Source: Nitrosomonadales bacterium
Lineage (GTDB): Bacteria; Pseudomonadota; Gammaproteobacteria; Burkholderiales; Gallionellaceae
NCBI GenBank assembly: GCA_023259055.1
Contig: JAHFQZ010000001.1
Span: 186,001-250,000 of the forward strand
Length of the DNA stretch: 64,000 nt
Reading direction: 5' to 3'
Positions 56,106 to 62,682 of this stretch are shown here, one piece after another. The notes beneath the pieces are model-generated. The model worked only from the letters and a program-made list of their open reading frames with translations. It was not told where the DNA came from and ran no database searches. The position numbers were made by a program, and so were the translations under genes. Every line of letters begins with the position of its first letter. Position 1 is the stretch's first letter.

Positions 56106-56558
56106 ATGCGATTAACCACTAAAGGACGTTTCGCTGTGACGGCGATGGCTGACTTGGCAATGCGCAGTGAAAAAAAACCGGTAACGCTATCTGCCATTAG
56201 TGAAAGGCAAAAAATTTCGCTCTCCTATTTGGAGCAATTGTTCGGCAAGCTGCGCCGCAGCAATATCGTGGAAAGCGTGCGCGGTCCGGGTGGAGGCTAT
56301 TATCTAGCCAGACCTGCGGAAAAAATCACAATCGCCGATATCATTGTGGCGGTCGATGAGCCGTTGGATGCAACCAAATGCGGCGGCAAGGGTAACTGTC
56401 ATGGCGAAAAGAATTCTTGTATCACCCATGAATTGTGGATAGGACTGAACGAGAAAATTCTGGAATATCTTAAGGCGATTACTCTGCAAAATTTGGTTGA
56501 CAACCATAACAAGAGTAGCTCGAAGGTATCGATCACTGGCTTGAAAAAAGCAACCTGA
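56106..56558 (+). CDS. iscR: IscR, Rrf2-family Fe-S regulator
   Basis: 150 residues. Winged helix with R-L-T-T-K-G-R-F-A-V-T-A-M, S-Y-L-E-Q-L-F and V-R-G-P-G-G-G-Y; the [2Fe-2S] ligands are three Cys in K-C-G-G-K-G-N-C-H-G-E-K-N-S-C-I-T-H, plus the His that follows. The start at 56106 is preceded by GGAAGATG. No iscSUA genes follow; dsbB and the NOR-like cluster lie downstream. It may therefore regulate genes elsewhere, or the oxidase/NOR cluster nearby. Confidence 0.92.
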   Translation: MRLTTKGRFAVTAMADLAMRSEKKPVTLSAISERQKISLSYLEQLFGKLRRSNIVESVRGPGGGYYLARPAEKITIADIIVAVDEPLDATKCGGKGNCHGEKNSCITHELWIGLNEKILEYLKAITLQNLVDNHNKSSSKVSITGLKKAT

Positions 56559-56758
56559 CTTTAAAAAGTTATGGTGTAGTGGGTTGCGATGCCTAAGGTG
56601 ATGGAACTGAAGCTGCGGTTTTGGCCATGCAACTCCGCAATCACTTCACCTGTGTCGAAAAAGCTAATTTGCTTAACATCGCCAAAAAGTTCAGCAAACT
56701 GTGCGATACGTTGCTTACAGCGTTTCTGGTCGTTATTTATCGGGAAGGTCACATAACC

Positions 56759-57259
56759 ATGTGCAAATTTTTGCGCACAATTTCCAATCGCTGGCTATAT
56801 CTTGCAGGTGCGCTCTTTGCCAGCGGTTTAATGGGCTTCGGCTTGTTTCTGCAATATGTCAAACATCAGGATCCCTGCCCCTTGTGTATGGTACAGCGCG
56901 TAATATTTATCGTTATATTGATTGTATTTGCATTGGCAGCCGCTCATGGCCCGAAACGCTTGGGTGAGCGAGTCTATGCCACTCTTGTCACATTGTTATC
57001 CCTGTTTGGCGTGGGTGTTGCTGCACGTCACATCTGGATTCAAAACCTGCCAAAAGACCAAGTTCCTTCCTGTGGCCCCGGCTTGGACTACATGCTTGAA
57101 ACAATGCCGATGTCTGACGTGCTCAAGCAACTCATGCACGGCTCCGGCGAATGCGCGGCAAAAGGATGGACTTTTCTCACTCTCGGCATCCCTGAATGGT
57201 CATTACTATGTTACATCGCGCTGGGAATTTTGGCGTTAGCGATAGCGTTCAGGAAGTAA
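56759..57259 (+). CDS. dsbB: Disulfide bond formation protein B
   Basis: Reoxidises DsbA by passing electrons to quinone. 166 residues, four helices; periplasmic Cys pairs are C-P-L-C (first loop) and the two Cys of S-C-G-P-G-L-D and G-E-C (second loop). The start at 56759 opens M-C-K-F-L-R-T-I; the longer frame upstream is not family-like. It may support maturation of the CuA, SCO and cytochrome proteins encoded nearby. Confidence 0.92.
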   Translation: MCKFLRTISNRWLYLAGALFASGLMGFGLFLQYVKHQDPCPLCMVQRVIFIVILIVFALAAAHGPKRLGERVYATLVTLLSLFGVGVAARHIWIQNLPKDQVPSCGPGLDYMLETMPMSDVLKQLMHGSGECAAKGWTFLTLGIPEWSLLCYIALGILALAIAFRK

Positions 57260-57348
57260 TGTTTGTTGTTTGATAATTCTGAGATTACAACATGTATTAG
57301 TCGCCATCTGGTTTGATTGTTACTCGATTTTGCCGATACGTCTGTCAA

Positions 57349-57370
57349 TTCAGATTTAGTATTCAATCTG
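57349..57370. promoter_or_regulatory. TCAGATT/AATCTGA inverted repeat upstream of the NOR-like cluster
   Basis: Perfect 7-bp arms separated by 8 bases, 22 bp in all, about 90 bases before the tandem promoters. Its symmetry and spacing fit a dimeric regulator site, but no known consensus matches it. Confidence 0.4.
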
Positions 57371-57433
57371 ACATTAGTCGCACCACCCCCTTCCGTTGAT
57401 CAATATTCGTATAGATTGGCTATACGCAAGCAT

Positions 57434-57516
57434 TACCCGATTAAAATACTCGCGAATTGTGCTTGACACATTCCAATACCCGATTAAAATACTCGCGAAT
57501 TACGCTTGACACATTC
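57434..57516 (+). repeat. Two 40-bp direct repeats carrying promoter elements
   Basis: Units 57434-57473 and 57477-57516 are identical at 38 of 40 positions, with a 43-base period. Each contains TAAAAT near its start and TTGACA near its end, so the -35 of one unit pairs with the -10 of the next. A related stretch with the same TAAAAT box lies before the SCO gene at 61603-61626. Confidence 0.85.
57463..57490 (+). promoter_or_regulatory. Sigma-70 promoter P1 of the NOR-like cluster
   Basis: TTGACA (57463-57468), 16-base spacer, TAAAAT (57485-57490). The elements belong to neighbouring copies of the direct repeat. Near-consensus -35 and good -10. Confidence 0.7.
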
Positions 57517-57534
57517 TGCCGTCAGGAACATTAT
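57506..57534 (+). promoter_or_regulatory. Sigma-70 promoter P2 of the NOR-like cluster
   Basis: TTGACA (57506-57511), 17-base spacer, CATTAT (57529-57534). The predicted transcription start falls at about 57541, the first base of a perfect palindrome, so the two signals look functionally linked. Confidence 0.65.
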
Positions 57535-57540
57535 TTGTAG

Positions 57541-57557
57541 TGCGACAAATTGTCGCA
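57541..57557. promoter_or_regulatory. Perfect palindrome TGCGACAAATTGTCGCA, candidate operator
   Basis: TGCGACAA and TTGTCGCA are exact reverse complements around a single A. The core TGCGAC-N5-GTCGCA resembles sites of the RegA/PrrA/ActR/RoxR redox response regulators; this is a likeness, not proof. It covers about +1 to +17 of promoter P2, the typical place for a repressor or for a start-site blocker. Confidence 0.65.
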
Positions 57558-57616
57558 GGGGTGGTTGTTTGAAGCGTATAAAAACACTAAACATAATTCA
57601 AACGGGAGGTTTTCCA

Positions 57617-57760
57617 ATGGAGTCATCCGATACTGGTAGTTTGAGAGTCCCCTTTCTGCAACAGATGTTGCAAAACAAATTTTTGTTATTGACCATGGTA
57701 CTGGCTGCTTCTGCAGCAGCTTACTTCTGCATGGGTCTTTATTTCTTGCTCAGCCATTAA
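57617..57760 (+). CDS. Small single-helix membrane protein, first gene of the NOR-like cluster
   Basis: 47 residues: M-E-S-S-D-T-G-S-L-R-V-P-F-L, then Q-Q-M-L-Q-N-K-F-L-L-L-T-M-V-L and a helix to L-S-H. GGGAGG precedes the ATG. It shares with the next small protein the plan of a Ser/Thr-rich start, an F-(L/M)-Q motif, and a single helix. Probable accessory subunit of the heme-copper enzyme. Too short for confident family assignment. Confidence 0.7.
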   Translation: MESSDTGSLRVPFLQQMLQNKFLLLTMVLAASAAAYFCMGLYFLLSH

Positions 57761-57796
57761 ATAATTCCAGCGTTGAAAAATTTTGAATAACAAAAA

Positions 57797-57829
57797 TTCT
57801 GGAAGCCGTCCAGACGGAACAATCCAGAA
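57797..57829 (+). other. Intercistronic hairpin between the two small genes
   Basis: TTCTGGA and TCCAGAA enclose an inner CCGTC/GACGG stem. No T-run follows, so it is more likely an RNA-processing or stability element than a terminator. Confidence 0.4.
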
Positions 57830-57934
57830 GCAGTAACCCATTGTTTGAGTGTTAAGTTTAGGTATTGTTATCGGTTTTTTTGTATCAACCATCGATGACG
57901 TCAGTCATCAATATGTTATAGGGAGGAGTAAATA

Positions 57935-58090
57935 ATGTCAGAACCAACTTCAAGTGGTGCAAGCCCCCATTTTATGCAAAAAGCATTGGATAACCAGTGG
58001 CTTATGTTAGCCCTAGGTGTATTGACACCTATGGTGATTTATACGCTGTGGGGACTCTGGGACGTAATCAACATTCCGGTAGCTCCGTAG
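57935..58090 (+). CDS. Second small single-helix membrane protein of the NOR-like cluster
   Basis: 51 residues: M-S-E-P-T-S-S-G-A-S-P-H-F-M-Q-K-A-L-D-N-Q-W-L-M-L, followed by a helix (A-L-G-V-L-T-P-M-V-I-Y-T-L-W-G-L-W) and a short Pro-rich end. GGGAGGAG sits before the ATG. It lies 44 bases upstream of the CuA subunit gene. Its size and place fit the small helix subunits seen with B-type oxidases (for example subunit IIa of Thermus ba3), which is inference. Confidence 0.75.
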   Translation: MSEPTSSGASPHFMQKALDNQWLMLALGVLTPMVIYTLWGLWDVINIPVAP

Positions 58091-58134
58091 ATAACGCCGC
58101 GTTTGTTTAATTAAATTAAAGGAGAAATACAACC

Positions 58135-58692
58135 ATGGGAACGTCTTATACCCCCCCAACTAACCCAGACTGGTGGCGTGAACCCATCGAACGCACCGAG
58201 ATAGTCTGGATTGTGCTTGCTTTTGCATGGTGCATATTCATGTTCGTCTGGATGATCAGCTGGCACTGGATCGGAAATCAGAACATGCGAAACGAGGCCT
58301 ACAAAACTACACCTGAAAAGTATTCCAAGCATTTAGAGGAGCAGGCGGCGAAGTATTCCGTGCGCAAGGACGCAGCTACTGGTGAGGACGTCATAGCGCC
58401 GCCTCCCGGCAGCGATGTTTATCTGGCCGGTATGCAGTGGCAATGGCGCCCTATCCTTGAGTTGCAAAAAGGGAAAACATACCGTTTTCACTTGTCTTCC
58501 CTTGATGTGGGTCACGGGTTTTCGTTACAGCCTGAGAACATCAACTTTCAGGTCTATCCAGGCTACGAGCAAGTTCTTAACTTGACCCCGAACAAATCTG
58601 GCCAGTTCAGCATAGCGTGCGGTGAATACTGCGGTGGTGTTAATCAGCTTGGACATCACACGATGCTCGGCAGAATTTACGTAAAGGAGTAA
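58135..58692 (+). CDS. CuA-containing subunit II of a heme-copper oxidoreductase (NorS/CoxB-like)
   Basis: 185 residues: one N-terminal helix (about 22-46) and a periplasmic cupredoxin domain. CuA ligands are His127 (L-D-V-G-H-G-F), Cys162 and Cys166 (C-G-E-Y-C), His174 and Met177. Against the Thermus ba3 subunit II pattern C-x3-C-G-L-G-H-x2-M, the loop here holds four extra residues (C-G-G-V-N-Q-L-G-H-H-T-M). The C-terminal I-x-V-K-E is shared. Six bases before the catalytic subunit gene, so one transcript. It accepts electrons from a periplasmic cytochrome or copper protein. Confidence 0.88.
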   Translation: MGTSYTPPTNPDWWREPIERTEIVWIVLAFAWCIFMFVWMISWHWIGNQNMRNEAYKTTPEKYSKHLEEQAAKYSVRKDAATGEDVIAPPPGSDVYLAGMQWQWRPILELQKGKTYRFHLSSLDVGHGFSLQPENINFQVYPGYEQVLNLTPNKSGQFSIACGEYCGGVNQLGHHTMLGRIYVKE

Positions 58693-58697
58693 GAATA

Positions 58698-60407
58698 ATG
58701 GCGACAACAACAATGTCTGATTTTCGCATTGATCCGGTGTCCGGTCTCAAAATTAACAGGACGGCCAACAAGCTGGTTCAATGGAATGCGTTTGCAGCAG
58801 TAGTATTCTTGCTGGTTGGTGGGCTGTTCGGCCTCGGGGTAGCGCTTACCCGTATGCCGAGCGTGCAACTGCTCAGCCCGGAATGGTTCTATGTTGCTTT
58901 GACGGCTCACGGCTTGATTAATCTGGCGGTGTGGATCATTTTCTTTGAAATGGCCGTGTTGTATTTCCTGGGTGCGCATGTACTGGGTAACCGGTTGGCA
59001 ACACCGCGCTTTGCATGGGCACAGTTCTGGCTGATGCTCGTCGGCGCGGCCTTGGTCGCCGTGGCAGTGCTGAGTGGCAAGTCGAGCGTAATGATGACCT
59101 CATATCCGCCGCTTCAGGCACAACCGCACTTTTATCTGGGGTTGATCCTGTTTGCAGTGGGTGCTCTGATTGGTTGCTTTGTGTTCCTCGGCACGCTGGT
59201 GGTTGCCAAGAGAGAGAAAACCTATCAGGGATCTCTTCCGCTGGTTGTGTTCGGCGGCGTGACGGCTACTGTGATTGCCATTTTCACCCTCGTCTCTGGC
59301 GCGCTGATCCTGGTCCCGACTTTCTTCTGGTCGATAGGTCTGATCAGCCACATTGATCCCATGATGTACCGGGTTGTGTGGTGGGCGTTCGGTCACTCCT
59401 CGCAACAAATCAACGTGGTTACTCATATCTCCATCTGGTATCTCATAGCATCATTGGTATTCGGCGCAAAGCCAATGTCCGAGAAGGTAAGCCGTTTCGC
59501 GTTTCTGCTGTATATCCTGTTCCTGCAGCTGGGTTCTGTTCACCACCTGCTGTCTGATCCGGGATTGACTTCTGCCTGGAAGATATTCAATACCAGCTAC
59601 ATGATTTATCTGGCTGTGTTGGCCAGCATGATTCACGGATTGACGGTTCCTGGTTCCATTGAAGTAGCACAACGCAGGAAGGGGCTCGATACGGGCTTGT
59701 TTACCTGGCTTCGCAAGGCGCCTTGGGGTAACCCTATTTTCTCCGGCATGTTCCTGTCGCTGGTTGGTTTCGGTTTCATCGGCGGGATTACTGGCGTCGT
59801 GATGAGCGTGGAACAAATTAACATGATCATCCACAACACCATGTACCTGCCTGGCCATTTCCATGGCACCCTTGTAGCCGGTACTACCATGGCGTTCATG
59901 GCAGTTACTTATTGGCTGATCCCGGTGGTGTTTCAGCGCAAGATCGCCTTGCCAGGCGTGGCAAAATTGCAACCTTATGTCTTCAGCCTCGGTGTTTGGG
60001 TTTTCTCGATTGCCTTGATGGGTGCCGGTACTTTGGGTGTGCAACGCCGTCATGCGGATATTACCTTTGCCGGTCAACCGTTGGCTTATGAATATCCGGA
60101 AATCGCCAAGGGCTTGATGGACCTTGGTGAGATATTCGCTGTAATCATGGCGGTTGGTGCGATCATGTTTATCGTCGTTGTGCTGGCATCCATCTTTACG
60201 GGTGAGCGTATTCCGGAAGGTTCCGCACCATGGCCGAAAGTAGAAGATGCCGACGTTGTGGCTGAAAAAACTGGAAGGAAGCACATTGGTGTGTGGGGTA
60301 TGGAAGCACCGGGAACTTTTGTGTTGGCCTTGGTCTTGTTTGTAACTATCGTGCTGTACTACTTTATTAACTTTAAGTATTTGTCCACTGTATGGGGCAT
60401 GTCCTAA
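58698..60407 (+). CDS. B-type heme-copper catalytic subunit lacking the active-site tyrosine (NorY-like)
   Basis: 569 residues, about 13 helices. It keeps low-spin heme ligand His71, the metal-site histidines His233, His282 and His283 (G-H-S-S-Q-Q and V-H-H-L-L-S-D-P-G), and P-G-H-F-H with His387 and His389. In oxygen reductases of the A and B families the residue four after the first His is a cross-linked Tyr (G-H-P-x-V-Y). Here it is Gln237, preceded by Gln236. No Tyr occupies the C-family position (six before the His pair) either; that site is Leu. This and the gene order point to a nitric oxide reductase of the NorSY/sNOR kind. An oxygen reductase with another proton donor is the alternative. 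Confidence 0.88.
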   Translation: MATTTMSDFRIDPVSGLKINRTANKLVQWNAFAAVVFLLVGGLFGLGVALTRMPSVQLLSPEWFYVALTAHGLINLAVWIIFFEMAVLYFLGAHVLGNRLATPRFAWAQFWLMLVGAALVAVAVLSGKSSVMMTSYPPLQAQPHFYLGLILFAVGALIGCFVFLGTLVVAKREKTYQGSLPLVVFGGVTATVIAIFTLVSGALILVPTFFWSIGLISHIDPMMYRVVWWAFGHSSQQINVVTHISIWYLIASLVFGAKPMSEKVSRFAFLLYILFLQLGSVHHLLSDPGLTSAWKIFNTSYMIYLAVLASMIHGLTVPGSIEVAQRRKGLDTGLFTWLRKAPWGNPIFSGMFLSLVGFGFIGGITGVVMSVEQINMIIHNTMYLPGHFHGTLVAGTTMAFMAVTYWLIPVVFQRKIALPGVAKLQPYVFSLGVWVFSIALMGAGTLGVQRRHADITFAGQPLAYEYPEIAKGLMDLGEIFAVIMAVGAIMFIVVVLASIFTGERIPEGSAPWPKVEDADVVAEKTGRKHIGVWGMEAPGTFVLALVLFVTIVLYYFINFKYLSTVWGMS

Positions 60408-60420
60408 AGAAGTGAGATGA

Positions 60421-60448
60421 GTGGAAGGAGGCTTCGGCATCCTTCCAC
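60421..60448 (+). terminator. Stable hairpin after the catalytic subunit gene
   Basis: GTGGAAGGA (60421-60429) pairs perfectly with TCCTTCCAC (60440-60448), and inside it a short GC/GC stem closes a TTCG loop. Only AATTCCTT follows, so it could be a partial terminator or a 3' stabiliser separating the enzyme genes from ctaB. Confidence 0.55.
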
Positions 60449-60494
60449 AATTCCTTGCAGGAAAAGTAGAGATTCGCAGTTAGAGGGAGACCTC

Positions 60495-60564
60495 TAACCT
60501 AAGCTCGATGTGCGCAACCCCAATGTGCGCAAAATTGAGAAACTGTGGGCACGGCTTAGGTTAG
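60495..60564. repeat. CTAACCTAAGC/GCTTAGGTTAG inverted repeat before ctaB
   Basis: Perfect 11-bp arms enclose 48 bases that contain two direct copies of ATGTGCGCAA. The stretch lies in the 238-base gap between the catalytic subunit and ctaB. It could be a small mobile-element remnant or a structured leader of ctaB. Confidence 0.6.
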
Positions 60565-60645
60565 AAGTATTCAGAAATAAAAATCCGGAAAAATCAACCA
60601 ACAGATTCTCCAGGAGATCGGGAGAAGAAGGATACGGGCATCAAG

Positions 60646-61509
60646 ATGATAGCAATCAAACAATATATTAATCTCTTCAAACTTCGAATAGGTTTCGTTA
60701 TTACGCTGGCCGCACTGGGCGGCATGGCAATTACCCCGGGGCACGCCCTGACAAGCTGGCAAGTTCTGGTTCTGTCGCTGACGGTTATGATGGCCTCTGC
60801 AGCCGCAGGAGCTTTCAACCAATACTTTGAACGCGATATCGATGCAAAAATGGCGCGTACAAATAACCGCCCTTTTGTAAACGGTTTTCTTCAGCATGGC
60901 CGCAAGTGGTTAGTGATAATCGGGGCAATGCTTGCGGTTGCGGTAATATCCGCTGCATTTGCGTTTAATGCGATGACTGCACTGAACATATTCCTCGGTG
61001 CGTTTACCTACGCAATTGTTTATACGGCCTGGCTGAAACGGCGCACTTGGTTGAATATTGTGTTTGGTGGATTGGCGGGAAGCTTTGCAGTGCTTGCTGG
61101 TGCGGCAGCTGTCGATCCTTCGTTTGGTCCGCTTCCCGGACTGCTGGCATTAGTGCTTTTCCTGTGGACCCCTCCGCATTTCTGGAGCTTGGCCATAGTC
61201 ATTCGCGATCAATACGCTGCAGCTGGAGTGCCTATGCTGCCGGTGATAAAGGGCGACAAGAAAGCGGCACGCATTATTTTGGGACACACCATCCTCCTCG
61301 TATTAGTTTCCCTTATGCCCGGGTTTTACGGCTTGGGTTGGATTTATCTAACCGGAGCTTTCTTGGGTGGAGCTTATTTCATTATCAAGAGCGTCCAGCT
61401 ACTGAACAATCCCACGAAACAAGCGGCTATGGCCAATTTCTATGCATCACTGATACATTTTAGTGTGTTGATGGTCGCTCTGATGTTGGAAGTTAATTTC
61501 GCTGTCTGA
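60646..61509 (+). CDS. ctaB: Protoheme IX farnesyltransferase (heme O synthase)
   Basis: UbiA-family membrane enzyme with 287 residues and about nine helices. The polyprenyl-PP-binding motif N-Q-Y-F-E-R-D-I-D-A-K-M-A-R-T is present, with the second Asp-rich region near V-I-K-G-D-K-K-A-A. Makes heme O, which the CtaA paralogues at 41433 and 43266 could turn into heme A. Its place in this cluster suggests that the HCO carries heme O or A. A strong terminator follows. Confidence 0.94.
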   Translation: MIAIKQYINLFKLRIGFVITLAALGGMAITPGHALTSWQVLVLSLTVMMASAAAGAFNQYFERDIDAKMARTNNRPFVNGFLQHGRKWLVIIGAMLAVAVISAAFAFNAMTALNIFLGAFTYAIVYTAWLKRRTWLNIVFGGLAGSFAVLAGAAAVDPSFGPLPGLLALVLFLWTPPHFWSLAIVIRDQYAAAGVPMLPVIKGDKKAARIILGHTILLVLVSLMPGFYGLGWIYLTGAFLGGAYFIIKSVQLLNNPTKQAAMANFYASLIHFSVLMVALMLEVNFAV

Positions 61510-61531
61510 CTTATATTTCGTTTGACTATGC

Positions 61532-61566
61532 ATCCCGTCCGGTATCGTTCAGACGGGATTTTTTTT
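61532..61566 (+). terminator. Intrinsic terminator after ctaB
   Basis: ATCCCGTC and GACGGGAT form an 8-bp stem with a 12-base loop, followed by eight T residues. It ends the transcript before the SCO gene, which then has its own promoter. Confidence 0.92.
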
Positions 61567-61589
61567 GGGTGCTCATATAAATACTTCAC

Positions 61590-61617
61590 TTGCATTTTCG
61601 ATATATCCAATTAAAAT
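61590..61617 (+). promoter_or_regulatory. Candidate promoter of the SCO/SenC gene
   Basis: TTGCAT (61590-61595), 16-base spacer, TAAAAT (61612-61617). The sequence around the -10 (CCAATTAAAATGCTCG) resembles the repeated promoter at 57477 (CCCGATTAAAATACTCG), so both units may be controlled together. Confidence 0.55.
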
Positions 61618-61719
61618 GCTCGGGTATATTTTTAACCGATAGCAAATACAACATTGCCTATTCCGACTAGATTTGGACGGTGTCATTTTGACGAACCAGA
61701 ACCTCATAAAAGTGTAACT

Positions 61720-62619
61720 ATGCGCCACTATTTTTTACATCTGGGTTTGGCGGTTCTTTTATCTGCGGCGATGCCCTCCCTGTCGCAAGATATCGGTAAC
61801 AGTGGTGTGCAGATGTACAACGCCTCTGTTGCAGCAGCAAAGCTTCCAGCTCCGCAGAAAAAAGAAAATACGCCCGTCCAGGTTTTTGATGAAAAAGAAG
61901 TTCTGAAAATAAGCCAGAGTGCGATAGGCAATCAACTTGGCGATTACACCTTCACTGATCGAAGTGGGCACATTGTGCGTTTGTCCGATTACCGAGGCAA
62001 GCCACTGGTTATCAGCATGATTTATACCCACTGCCCAATTATCTGCACGGCTACTACGCGCAGCTTAAGCGCGCTGAAGTTGTCTCAAGATGCTTTGGGA
62101 ACTGACAGCTTTGGTGTATTGACAGTCGGTTTTGATACTGAAAATGATACGCCGGAAGCGATGGGGGATTTTGCCAAACGAGTGGATGTAAATCTGCCCA
62201 ACTGGAAATTCGTCAGCGCCGACCCGGATACGATTAAACATCTGAGCAAAGATTTAGGATTTGTTTTTTTTCCAACAGCCGAGGGTGGTTTCAATCACAT
62301 CACGCAAACCACCTACATTGATGGACAGGGTAAGGTTTATCTCCATGTCTACGGGGATGAGCTTGATAACAAGACGCTGCTGCAGCCCTTGAAGGATATG
62401 ATTTACAACATCAAGGTGGCAGAGCCGGGGCTTGCTGGCCTGTCAAATAAGGTGCGGCTCTTTTGTACCGTTTATGATGCAAAAACGGGAACATACAGGA
62501 CAGATTATAGTTATTTTTATGGGATTGGCTTGGGCGTTCTTGTTTCATTGCTCATTACTTCATGGATTGTAATTGAATATCGCCGTAGCCCGAAACGTAA
62601 CTACCCAAACCATGGTTAA
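61720..62619 (+). CDS. senC: SCO1/SenC-family copper chaperone
   Basis: 299 residues. A signal sequence (MRHYFLHLGLAVLLSAAMPSLS) precedes a thioredoxin-like SCO domain with the copper site C-P-I-I-C and the distal His in F-N-H-I-T-Q. Unlike standard SCO it also has a C-terminal helix (Y-G-I-G-L-G-V-L-V-S-L-L-I) after an extra about 80-residue segment. It probably loads CuA of the subunit at 58135. In ammonia oxidisers a senC gene follows norSY. The start is the ATG at 61720, without a strong ribosome site. Confidence 0.88.
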   Translation: MRHYFLHLGLAVLLSAAMPSLSQDIGNSGVQMYNASVAAAKLPAPQKKENTPVQVFDEKEVLKISQSAIGNQLGDYTFTDRSGHIVRLSDYRGKPLVISMIYTHCPIICTATTRSLSALKLSQDALGTDSFGVLTVGFDTENDTPEAMGDFAKRVDVNLPNWKFVSADPDTIKHLSKDLGFVFFPTAEGGFNHITQTTYIDGQGKVYLHVYGDELDNKTLLQPLKDMIYNIKVAEPGLAGLSNKVRLFCTVYDAKTGTYRTDYSYFYGIGLGVLVSLLITSWIVIEYRRSPKRNYPNHG

Positions 62620-62682
62620 GCAACGTATTACCCTACCGAATACATTTTTATTTTATCCAAAATTATTTTCCCTGTATCCCCA

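Noticed and set aside
57396-57403. TTGATCAA upstream of the NOR-like cluster as an FNR or NNR site
   Set aside because: The half sites touch without the four-base spacer that FNR-family proteins need.
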